Part shown: positions 27,726 through 35,501 of the stretch, in pieces | Layout: every line of letters starts with the position of its first letter | How positions within the stretch are numbered: the first letter of the stretch is position 1 | Origin: an uncultured Pirellulaceae bacterium | Lineage (GTDB): Bacteria > Planctomycetota > Planctomycetia > Pirellulales > Pirellulaceae | NCBI GenBank assembly: GCA_937921995.1 | Contig: CAKZVF010000195.1 | Span: 1 to 59,715, forward strand | Direction: 5' to 3' | DNA: 59,715 nucleotides | Position numbers and translations under genes: made by a program | The notes under the pieces: model-generated | Database searches by the model: none | Seen by the model: only the letters and a program-made list of their open reading frames with translations | Told to the model about the DNA's origin: nothing

Positions 27726-30380
27726 ATGAAGCTGATTTTTATTCCTGGCGTTCTATTGCTTAGCTCGGTTCTGTTGGTTGCCGCGGTCGGCGCGCAGACG
27801 ACAGTTGTCTCCTCTTCCAGCACCGAAACGTCTTCAACGGTCAAACCTCTGGTGCTGCAATACGACCAGCCGGCTCCCGACAGCGACCTTGGTTGGGCGA
27901 ACGCTTCGCTGCCACTGGGCAACGGCTATATGGGCGTCAATGTGTTTGGCGGCATCGATACCGAACGGATCCAGATCACCGAAAACAGCCTCTACGATTG
28001 GGGGAAAGATCGAGGCTTGAAACGCCGTGGTTTGAATAACTTTGCCGAAGTTTATATTGATTTTGATCATGGAGAAGTCAACCAATATCAACGGGCCTTG
28101 GATCTCAATGCGGGGCTGTCCTTGGTAACCTACGAGAGAGACGGCGTCGAATTCCGCCGCGAATATTTCACCAGCTATCCTGACAAGGTCATGGTGATCC
28201 GGCTGTCGGCGTCAAGCAAAGGAGCGCTCTCGTTCACGCTGCGTCCAACCATACCATTTATCGGCGAAGGGAAGACGGGCGCGGCGACCGCCGACGGTGA
28301 TACGGTGACGTTGTCTGGCGAAATGACTCACTACAAAATTCTGTTTGAAGGGCAATTCAAAGTTGTTCCCGAGGGAGGCCAAGTTAAAACAGATTCTGAT
28401 CAAGGCACCATCGAGGTTACCGACGCCGATAGCGCTGTGATCCTGATCGCCGTGGGGACGAACTATCAGCTTGATTCCAAAGTCTTTCTGGAGAACGAGC
28501 CTGAGCAAAAGCTGGCCGGTTTTCCAGCGCCTCATGAGAAGGTCTCTCAATACATCAACGACGCCGCTGCGAAGTCTTTCGATCAGCTCAAAGCCGCACA
28601 TCAATCCGATTACAAAACGTTGTTTGATCGCGTCCGTTTGGATCTTGGGGCAACCGCTCCCACGACTACCACCGACAAAATTGTCGACGCTTACCCTGAC
28701 GGCGAACATAGCCGGTATTTGGAAGAACTCGCGTTTCAGTTCGGTCGCTACATGCTGATTTGCTCGTCCCGAAAAGGCACACTGCCGCCGCACCTGCAAG
28801 GGATCTGGAACGTTTACGCGCGGCCGCCTTGGTCGTCGCAGTACCTCCACGACACGAATGTTCAAATGGCTTATGCTCCGGTGTTCAGTGCGAACTTACC
28901 CGAGCTGTTTGAATCTTATGCTGATTTCTTCAAGGCCTTTGAGCCACGGCAACGAAAGTACGCCACTCAGTACATCCAACAGTTCCACTCCGCTCAGTTA
29001 GACCCCGATGGAAACAACGGTTGGTCGGGGCCGTTCTGGGCCAATCCTTATACGATTCCGGGGAAGTCACCGGTCGCGGGGTTTGGGACCGGATCGTGGA
29101 TCGGGAAGATGTTTTGGGATTACTATGACTACACGCGCGACAAAACGTTGCTCGCTGAAACGGTGTACCCGGTGATGTACCAGCAAGCGAACTTTGCGTC
29201 GCGCTTTGTTCAAGACATCGACGGGGTGTTGCTGGCCAAACCATCGTCGTCGCCTGAGCAAAAGAAACGGGATACCATCGGCACGACGTTTGATCAGCAG
29301 ATGTTTTATGAGAACCATCACAACACATTGATCGCGGCCAAAATTCTCGGCCGCAGCGACGATCGATTGGAGCTGTTTGAGAAACAGTTGCCGCTGTTGG
29401 ATCCGATTCAGATTGGGAAATCGGGCCAAATCAAAGAGTTCCGCCAGGAAGAATACTATGGCGAATTTGGCGATCCCCACCATCGCCATACGTCCATGCT
29501 GTTGGGCGAATATCCCGGTCAGCTGATCAACGACACAACACCGGCTTGGTTGGACGCGGTGGAAGTCAGCCTGCGGAAACGCACCAACAAGTCCCATATT
29601 GGTTGGGCGCGTGCCGAACGGATTGCTTTCTGGGCTCGCGTCCACGATGGCGACGAGGCTTACACGTTTTACCAGGATCTGTTGGAAGGGAATTTTCTGC
29701 ACAATCTATTCAACGATCACCGCGGTGGTCCGCTGTTTCAGGCCGACGCGAACTACGGCGCGACCGCTGGCGTTGCCGAGATGCTGATGCAGAGCCAGGA
29801 CTATGTGATTTCGCCGCTGACGGCGTTGCCGACGGTGTGGCCTTCTGGCAGTTACCAAGGATTGTTGGCGCGTGGCAATTTTGAAGTCTCCGCGGTGTGG
29901 AACAATGGAAAAGCGACGAGTATTGAAGTCCTTTCTAAATCCGGCGGTGAATTAAAAGTAAGGTATCCCAACATCGCCAAGTCCCAGATCAGAACGGGCG
30001 CGGAAACTGCTGTCCAATTCGATGCGACCGGTGACGATTTGGTCACGATCAATACGACTCGGGGGCAGACCTATACCTTTACAGATTTGGTTGACTTTAA
30101 AATCGTCCCGCCTCCATCGGGGCTGAAGATCGAAACTAACGATGAAGAGGCGATTGTGCTGCGCTGGGATAAAAACGCAGACGCCGATAGTTACAACGTG
30201 TATCGCGCTGTTGGAAATGCGCCTGAATACGAACGGGTCCAATTCGATGTCGAGGAAACGACGTTGGTCTACCCGTCGCAGGTGCCCGAGGAGATTGAAC
30301 AGATGACGTTTAAGGTGAAGGCCGTTAAAGGAAAACGCGAAAGCAAAAAAGGAAGTGCGGCGGTTTGGTTGAAGAAATAG
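27726..30380 (+). CDS. Second GH95-like glycoside hydrolase with C-terminal fibronectin-III-like domain
   Basis: An 884-residue exported enzyme. The ATG at 27726 gives MKLIFIPGVLLLSSVLLVAA as signal peptide. The GH95 core starts LGWANASLPLGNGYMGVNVFGG and ITENSLYDWG. The active-site block reads LHDTNVQMAY: one of the two Asn of canonical GH95 aligns with Asp. SSSPEQKK keeps the acid Glu and FQADANYGATAGVAEML keeps the Asp. A fibronectin-III-like domain ends the protein (PPSGLKIETNDEEAIVLRW, YNVYRAVG). Specificity probably differs from the first GH95, for example beta- or alpha-galactose-type substrates; this is inference. Confidence 0.88.
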   Translation: MKLIFIPGVLLLSSVLLVAAVGAQTTVVSSSSTETSSTVKPLVLQYDQPAPDSDLGWANASLPLGNGYMGVNVFGGIDTERIQITENSLYDWGKDRGLKRRGLNNFAEVYIDFDHGEVNQYQRALDLNAGLSLVTYERDGVEFRREYFTSYPDKVMVIRLSASSKGALSFTLRPTIPFIGEGKTGAATADGDTVTLSGEMTHYKILFEGQFKVVPEGGQVKTDSDQGTIEVTDADSAVILIAVGTNYQLDSKVFLENEPEQKLAGFPAPHEKVSQYINDAAAKSFDQLKAAHQSDYKTLFDRVRLDLGATAPTTTTDKIVDAYPDGEHSRYLEELAFQFGRYMLICSSRKGTLPPHLQGIWNVYARPPWSSQYLHDTNVQMAYAPVFSANLPELFESYADFFKAFEPRQRKYATQYIQQFHSAQLDPDGNNGWSGPFWANPYTIPGKSPVAGFGTGSWIGKMFWDYYDYTRDKTLLAETVYPVMYQQANFASRFVQDIDGVLLAKPSSSPEQKKRDTIGTTFDQQMFYENHHNTLIAAKILGRSDDRLELFEKQLPLLDPIQIGKSGQIKEFRQEEYYGEFGDPHHRHTSMLLGEYPGQLINDTTPAWLDAVEVSLRKRTNKSHIGWARAERIAFWARVHDGDEAYTFYQDLLEGNFLHNLFNDHRGGPLFQADANYGATAGVAEMLMQSQDYVISPLTALPTVWPSGSYQGLLARGNFEVSAVWNNGKATSIEVLSKSGGELKVRYPNIAKSQIRTGAETAVQFDATGDDLVTINTTRGQTYTFTDLVDFKIVPPPSGLKIETNDEEAIVLRWDKNADADSYNVYRAVGNAPEYERVQFDVEETTLVYPSQVPEEIEQMTFKVKAVKGKRESKKGSAAVWLKK

Positions 30381-30428
30381 CTGCGACTGGGGGGCGCTGT
30401 TTCCGCCGGTTCTCCACAGAGAAAAAAC

Positions 30429-30893
30429 ATGCTCAATAGATTCTTGCCGTTACTCTTCATCGCCGCGACGGTGTCTGTAGCGTTCACTGCCTCTGTATCG
30501 TTCACTGCTAATGCCGACACGATTGTTCTCTCTGATGCGGTTACCGGAACGTACTCCGAAACGCTCGAAGAGGCCAAGCCGGAAGCAAAAGGGATCGTGC
30601 TCCATCGCGCATTAAAACTACCAGCGTTTAAACGCGGAGCCTATTTCGGTGGCGGTTGGGTTCCAACTTCAAATGTCCTCGGCTGGCCAACCAGATGACG
30701 CCTTGTTTCAACTTGAGTCGGGCGAAAACCTAACGGAGCACCGCTGCCGGATTCGGTGATGCTGGAGGTTTACAAAAGTGGCAAAGCGTTTCGTGTGATC
30801 GCGCCGCTGGCGAATAAGTGTGCCGCGCTGGTCACCTACAACTTGCATCAACTTCAAGAAAAAACGCTACCAAATTGCTGGTTTGCGAACTAG
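30429..30893 (+). pseudogene. Frameshifted remnant of an exported protein
   Basis: It starts MLNRFLPLLFIAATVSVAF, a good signal peptide, and runs to an early TGA at 30696. From about 30673 coding-like sequence continues in the +1 frame (PDDALFQLESGENLTE). From about 30738 it returns to the original frame (PLPDSVMLEVYKSGKAFRV, then APLANKCAALVTYNL) to TAG at 30891. Two compensating indels and a probable internal deletion explain this. I do not recognise the family; carbohydrate-active neighbours make an exported glycosidase possible. Confidence 0.6.
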
Positions 30894-30942
30894 AGTTGGA
30901 TCTCCATCCCCTTCCTCAATCCCTCAGTTCTGGAGACTCAAA

Positions 30943-31482
30943 ATGAGCCAACGTCTTTATCAATTGCTGCTTTCGGTCGCGCTTTTGTTTTTCGCGCTTC
31001 TTGCGCCATGTTCAGCACAGTATTTCCAAAGCGCGCCGATGGACGCATCGTACGTTTATGATGCGGGAACGTCGATCGTTTACGAATCATCTTTTGGCGA
31101 TCAACAGGCTCAGTCCTATTGGGAACCGAGTTCCGGATCCGTGGTGGCCTTGGATGCCTATCAAAGCAATGTTTACCCAGAAACTTATACGGTTCAGGCC
31201 GCAAATTATTCCGACCCGTTTTCTGGATCAGAAATGATCTACGCAGACGCCGCTCCTCTGGCGACCTCAAGCGAACACGGCGGGCTACCTGTCATCGTTG
31301 ATCCGAACTACGGTTACCAAGGACCGGGCGATATGCGGACGCATCTTTGGAATGATCACCACAGTGAAATGTCTGACAACGGGTTCACCGAAGCTCAAGT
31401 TTTGTCCATGTCGCTCGATACTGCTCAAAAGTGGCACAACTATTTCCACGGCACGCAGGGACTCCCCAGCGAAAGGGAGTAG
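30943..31482 (+). CDS. Hypothetical exported protein
   Basis: A 179-residue protein. A TGGAG ribosome-binding site precedes the ATG at 30943, and MSQRLYQLLLSVALLFFALL is a clear signal peptide ending near CSAQ. The mature part is rich in Tyr, Ser, Asp and Ala with no Cys and no repeats. The C-terminus (GDMRTHLWNDHHSEMSDNGF) is polar and His-rich. I recognise no family. It lies between the broken gene and the convergent GH113-like gene. Confidence 0.65.
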   Translation: MSQRLYQLLLSVALLFFALLAPCSAQYFQSAPMDASYVYDAGTSIVYESSFGDQQAQSYWEPSSGSVVALDAYQSNVYPETYTVQAANYSDPFSGSEMIYADAAPLATSSEHGGLPVIVDPNYGYQGPGDMRTHLWNDHHSEMSDNGFTEAQVLSMSLDTAQKWHNYFHGTQGLPSERE

Positions 31483-31545
31483 ACGGCGTATTCCAGCGTA
31501 TAACGCAAGACCTGTTGCTCGACATCAACCTGCACGGCGCGATGG

Positions 31546-32931
31546 CTATTGCACTTCGAACTCAGCAAAAATCTCATCCAAGTTGATGACGTCGACCGGT
31601 TGCGAAACGGTCGAGAGGTATTCGGTCAAATATTCTCCGCCGCCCCCATCGGTAGGATAGATCGCAAACGACTCAAAACCGTCTTGCGTGCCCAAAACAT
31701 CGGTCGTGCGGCGTCCGCGACTGGCTTGATGTTCCCACGTCCAGAATGTCACCGATTCGAAAACGTCGCCGCGTCCTTCTAACGCCGTGATGACACTTTC
31801 GAAAATTGCTCTTTGTTCCAGAGGGTCAAAGGCGTAACGATCCTCAGCGCCCGCGTCGACCCAGTCACCAGGGGCAACCGACCACGGAGCACGCGAGGCA
31901 TAGTTCTGCTGAACAGCGCCGACCTCTTGCAGAACGACAGGCAGATCGAACTCAGCCGCCGCATGTTCGACTTCATCGAGGAAGTCAGTCCAGTTGCGGA
32001 CGAAACTGTTGAAAACTTCTTCAGACACTTCGCCAACACCGGCAACCGATTGAACGTCGTCCGCAGCAGTCAACCAGCGGTAAGCACTAATTCCAATGAA
32101 GTCGATTTCGTCTTGAGCGAACAGAGTTCGATGCCCGCTGTTGGTGAACGCATCGTGGTTGGCGGCGTAACCGATGCGAGTTTCGGTGTTGCCTTGGGCG
32201 ATGAATGTTTGCTCAACCGATTGCAGCAGGCCTTGAAAAAATCCGGCGTTATTCGGGTTGGCCACCATCGCGTTAAGCTCAGAACCGATGTTGAACCGAT
32301 CAACGCCGTCGATGGCCGCCAGTTCTGTGATCCACCGCGCGTATTGTGTTTGGAAGACGTATTGCTCTTGGCCAACAGGATCGTAATTGCCGCGCCAGCC
32401 TTGGTCGGTTTCGAACAGAGGCAGAATCGTGACCGAGAGATCTTTTTCGACGGCGTACTCAACGGCTTGCGAGACCGTCCATACCGATGGCCCGCCGCTG
32501 ACAACACCTTGGTTCACTTGTCGGAAGACGGCAAAGGAAACTTCGGTGGCATTAATCGAGTGCAGTTCATCGACGGCGTTTCGCCATCCGGTTAAAACGT
32601 CGTAACTGTCGTATGCGTTCTCTGGATCCTGAGCGACAAAAGCGGTGACGATGGCTCCTACGACGGGGTCTTCAACGGTTTGAGAATCGCCGGCAGTCTG
32701 CATCATGTGTTGACAGGCATCGGCAGGAGCGTCCGGTGGATACGCACACGCGAACGAGGCCAGCATCGCGCGGGGTTCCAGCGGTTGAAAAGATAGCCGA
32801 TCCTGTATGGATCGTTTGGACGTCCTTTGTTTGGCGGCCGTTGTAGAAATAGAAGCAATCAGCGAAGCGGCTTTGGAAATTGCGTTTGCAGGAAACGCGT
32901 TTGGAAAACGTGCGCAAATTGAATCAGGCAA
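31546..32931 (-). CDS. GH113-like TIM-barrel glycoside hydrolase with LEPR N-terminal motif
   Basis: A 461-residue protein starting from TTG. The first 60 residues are basic and Ser/Ala-rich and contain LEPRAMLAS at 51-59, the LEPR-xLL motif that marks many exported planctomycete proteins. The rest resembles GH113 beta-mannanase-like barrels: LSVTILPLFETDQGWRGNY (strand with substrate loop), FNIGSELNAM (probable acid/base Glu) and DLPVVLQEVGAVQQN (probable nucleophile Glu), then VFESVTFWTWEHQ. Substrate is not certain; a beta-mannan or related hemicellulose is the family precedent. The end is not a dockerin. Confidence 0.78.
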   Translation of the reverse strand: MPDSICARFPNAFPANAISKAASLIASISTTAAKQRTSKRSIQDRLSFQPLEPRAMLASFACAYPPDAPADACQHMMQTAGDSQTVEDPVVGAIVTAFVAQDPENAYDSYDVLTGWRNAVDELHSINATEVSFAVFRQVNQGVVSGGPSVWTVSQAVEYAVEKDLSVTILPLFETDQGWRGNYDPVGQEQYVFQTQYARWITELAAIDGVDRFNIGSELNAMVANPNNAGFFQGLLQSVEQTFIAQGNTETRIGYAANHDAFTNSGHRTLFAQDEIDFIGISAYRWLTAADDVQSVAGVGEVSEEVFNSFVRNWTDFLDEVEHAAAEFDLPVVLQEVGAVQQNYASRAPWSVAPGDWVDAGAEDRYAFDPLEQRAIFESVITALEGRGDVFESVTFWTWEHQASRGRRTTDVLGTQDGFESFAIYPTDGGGGEYLTEYLSTVSQPVDVINLDEIFAEFEVQ

Positions 32932-33160
32932 AATCTTGGTTCCCAGAAAGGTGATGTGAGGAGAGTCGCGGTGGGTGGCACCTTCGGTTGGGGAAGAGTG
33001 AAGGTGGCTCTAACCTGAAAGGTAGGTCACAAAATCACCTTAGGAGAGAAGATTCTCCAAAAACTGAAGTTTTGTTTTCGTGTGTCGGTTTTTACCGCAT
33101 GAAGTCAAAGAAAAGACTCGCGAAACGGCCCTCAAAGGCTCACATTCGAGGCGGAGCAAA

Positions 33161-33245
33161 GTTGTCTTTCGGTCTCCGAAAGAACATTCAAGCGCCATCG
33201 CGCTCAATTGTGGGCGAGGCGCACTTTCGGAGACCGAAAGGCTAC
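33161..33245. repeat. REPIN-like inverted pair, CTTTCGG/CCGAAAG family
   Basis: Two palindromes: CTTTCGG-TCT-CCGAAAG at 33166-33182 (preceded by GTTGT) and CTTTCGG-AGA-CCGAAAG at 33224-33240 followed by GCTAC, so its minus-strand reading begins GTAGC. They face each other across about 40 bp that is itself rich in GCGC. The GTAG head and facing pair match the other REP families in this window, but the stem sequence is unrelated. Confidence 0.7.
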
Positions 33246-33257
33246 ATTGATTTCTTC

Positions 33258-33407
33258 GCTGGTTACAACGCGACGCTGAGTGTGACACCTGTTTCGCCGG
33301 TCACCATGGGTGACGTCAATTTGGATGGCGTCGTGGACTTTCTCGACATTATTCACTTCATTGGAATTTTGTCTGGCAACTTATGCTTTGTCACAGCTAA
33401 GAACTAG
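33258..33407 (+). pseudogene. Half-dockerin remnant
   Basis: A reading frame with AGYNATLSVTPVSPVTMGDV followed by NLDGVVDFLDIIHFIGILSG, the end of a secreted planctomycete protein. It resembles the end of the beta-helix protein (TLTVTLVSPASLGDVNLNG) but is on the other strand. Only the first calcium loop is left. After LSGN the frame enters the structured element at 33385 and stops. Upstream sequence is not coding-like and contains the REP pair. Confidence 0.7.
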
Positions 33408-33511
33408 GGGGGGGCAATTTGAGCCGTTATTGTGCTAGCCACGGTTTTCGCAGCTTCAACCGAGGCTATCGCCGAAATGGCTCATCCGAAAATTTAGCTG
33501 TGACACCAAGC
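33385..33511. mobile_element. Candidate MITE-like structured element with three nested inverted repeats
   Basis: The outer arms TGTCACAGCTAA (33389-33400) and TTAGCTGTGACA (33494-33505) are perfect complements and can be extended outward by GCTT. Inside lie TGAGCC / GGCTCA, and inside those TAGCCaCGGTT / AACCGaGGCTA with a central A·A mismatch. The whole about 120 bp can fold into one long interrupted hairpin. It cuts the half-dockerin remnant. No transposase is encoded. It may be a MITE or a structured RNA. Confidence 0.55.
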
Positions 33512-33574
33512 ACTAGGCTCCTGATTTGGGCCGGAGCGGACCGCAAGAAAAACAAGTGCTTCGCCAAGACGAAA

Positions 33575-33600
33575 AAAGCCCCATCGATTGATGGAGCTTT
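33575..33600 (-). terminator. Intrinsic terminator of the tRNA-Arg gene
   Basis: On the minus strand: AAAGCTCCATC, loop AATC, GATGGGGCTTT, then a T-run, starting three bases past the tRNA 3' end. One G·T pair in the stem; otherwise complete. Confidence 0.85.
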
Positions 33601-33602
33601 AG

Positions 33603-33681
<79 letters not shown>

Positions 33682-33878
33682 TTAATTTCGCGCTTTCGCA
33701 AGATCGACCAATTTAGTCGGTAGAGCTGTTATCGTAAAGCGGCTTGCTGGGCTTGATCAGATTTTATCGAAAAACCCGACTTCCTGAAAATGACTGCATT
33801 TTAACGACAGTATCTGAGCCCTTGGGTTCGCGGTGGATTTGACTTGATTTCGTCCAGTAGAAGCCGCCGCCCTACGCG

Positions 33879-34070
33879 CTACTGGTTGGTGGCATTTGCC
33901 TTTGGCTTGCTCCGCGGTGAGAAAGGCACCTCTTCGGGCAGCGGATTCTCAAACGAAGGTCCGGTGGGCACATCCGTTTCGGGAGCACCTAAGATCGCCC
34001 GGGCGGCGTAGCCCAATAAAATTCCGGTGAGGATCAGCGACGTGCGCGATTGCCAAAATGATTTCTTCAT
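33879..34070 (-). CDS. Small membrane protein, hypothetical
   Basis: 63 residues. A basic start (MKKSFWQSR) leads into one hydrophobic segment TSLILTGILLGYAARAILG (about 10-28), then a Pro-rich polar tail ending KANATNQ. This looks like a single-pass inner-membrane protein with an N-in anchor. There is no strong ribosome-binding site, so expression is uncertain. It is divergent from the pspA cluster. Confidence 0.5.
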   Translation of the reverse strand: MKKSFWQSRTSLILTGILLGYAARAILGAPETDVPTGPSFENPLPEEVPFSPRSKPKANATNQ

Positions 34071-34618
34071 GCCGCTATACGAATCAACCTATCAAAATTT
34101 TTCGCGAAAATTGACCGCCAAAAGTTGCCGTACACTTGGAGGATAACAGCCGCTTCGGTTTGAAAGATGCCTAATCCTTATTCGAGCCACCGAAGCGCGG
34201 CCTGCAAAACGCCTCTATAACTAAACAACTAAACCAAGATCTTATCTCAGTTTTCGCCATTTCACCACTGCCGCGAATCCGACCGGTTGGCGTTGGCCTT
34301 AAAATATACCATTTAAAAAATACCGTTTAGGTTGATTGGCGATCAAGAATAGACCAAGAACCGGGCTTCATTGGATTTTTGGCGACGGTGGCTTGCGACA
34401 ACTTGGTAACGGCCGCTAATTGCGTTACATTAAAAGACTGATAACGAGCAACCGTTTTTCGATTTTTGATTCAAATAATCAATCGCCTGCCGCGAATAGA
34501 TAGCAGACGTCATCATTTGATCCGCATTGAAAAACAGCGTTGCGTTCAAGGGCAGGGGGGGAGCGACTGAAAATCCTCCGTGTCATTATTTTTGAGAAAT
34601 TTGGAAAGGTAATCCGAA
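34071..34618. promoter_or_regulatory. Leader region of the pspA cluster with a 10-bp direct repeat
   Basis: 548 bp with no gene. It includes two copies of ATACCnTTTA at 34306-34315 and 34320-34329, 14 bp apart, in a very AT-rich stretch. The repeat could be an operator. I did not find a sigma-54 promoter that fits TGGCAC-N5-TTGCA, the usual pspA promoter of enterobacteria. The ribosome-binding site AAAGG sits at about 34605. Confidence 0.35.
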
Positions 34619-35368
34619 ATGATATTTGGAAAGTTTTGGCGAGCAATTTCGGCACAGATTAATAAGTTGGCCAACTATTTCTGGACGGCGGATCCAATTG
34701 CTCAGATGCAATACGAATACGACAAAGCCGTCGAAGAAATGAAGGGCGGCCGTCAGGGACTGGAGCAGTACCGAGGCCTCGTCGAACGCGTGACCCGTCA
34801 AGTCACCGGCGAAAAACGCCACGTGAAGGAACTGGAATCGAAGATCAAGGCTTATCTGGCCGCCGGTGATCGTGAAACCGCAGGTAAGTTCGCCGTTGAG
34901 CTCAATAGGGCCAAGGCCGACCTTGCCGAAAACCAAGAACAACTGGACATGCACGAGAAGGCGTACGACAACAACGTCCGCAAGGTGAAAAGCGCGATGG
35001 GCAAGCTGTCGAAGATTCGCGAAAAGATTCAGTCTTATGACGCCGAACTGAAGATGAGCCGCGCCGAAGCGGAGATGGCCGAACTGGCAAAGGATTTTAA
35101 CTTTGACGTAACAACCGACTTCGGGCAAATCGAAACCGTGATCCAAGATAAGATCGCGCTCAACCGAGGCAAGGCGCGCGTGGCGGCGGATCTCAGTGAA
35201 GAAGGCATGGTCGACATCGAACGCGAAGAAGCGATGGAAAATGCTCAAGCCGAAGATGCGCTGCGTGGCTTCGAGGTTGAAATGGGTTTGGTCACGCCTT
35301 CGACGGCTGGGCTTGAGGACGATGTTAAAGAGATGGGGCCTGCGGATAAAGAGACTGAATTGAATTAA
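34619..35368 (+). CDS. pspA: PspA/IM30 family membrane-remodelling protein
   Basis: A 249-residue, almost wholly alpha-helical protein. FWRAISAQINKLANYFWTADP is the amphipathic N-terminal helix of the PspA/Vipp1 (ESCRT-III superfamily) fold, followed by a long coiled coil (about 28-150) rich in Glu, Lys and Arg. The C-terminal third is acidic. Family members polymerise on inner membranes and protect them from stress. It leads a same-strand set with an AAA+ ATPase and ABC transporter genes. An AAAGG site precedes the ATG; the start is unambiguous. Confidence 0.9.
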   Translation: MIFGKFWRAISAQINKLANYFWTADPIAQMQYEYDKAVEEMKGGRQGLEQYRGLVERVTRQVTGEKRHVKELESKIKAYLAAGDRETAGKFAVELNRAKADLAENQEQLDMHEKAYDNNVRKVKSAMGKLSKIREKIQSYDAELKMSRAEAEMAELAKDFNFDVTTDFGQIETVIQDKIALNRGKARVAADLSEEGMVDIEREEAMENAQAEDALRGFEVEMGLVTPSTAGLEDDVKEMGPADKETELN

Positions 35369-35374
35369 GTAAGA

Positions 35375-35480
35375 GTAGTTTGGGCACTCCTGCCCGAGCT
35401 TTGGCAGTAAGTGGGGTCGGGCAAGAGTGCCCAACCTACGCTTGGTGTGAATTGTGGTCGGGCAGAAGTGCCCAACTTTC
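35375..35480. repeat. REP-like cluster, TTGGGCAC/GTGCCC family (three copies)
   Basis: Three copies with a GTAG-type head: 35375-35398 (GTAGTTTGGGCACTCC..), 35416-35439 inverted and 35457-35480 inverted. Each can form a GGGCA/TGCCC hairpin around a 4-base loop. The first two form a facing pair. The third lies just before the AAA+ gene, so an ATG or GTG upstream of 35502 inside this repeat is not a real start. Confidence 0.75.
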
Positions 35481-35501
35481 GGACTAGGGGCGAATCACCG
35501 C

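Noticed and set aside
32988-33257. Upstream part of the frame leading into the half-dockerin
   Set aside because: It runs through the REP pair and has no coding character; only the dockerin part is kept as a remnant.
35454-35501. Upstream start for the AAA+ gene
   Set aside because: It lies inside a REP copy that recurs elsewhere without coding function.
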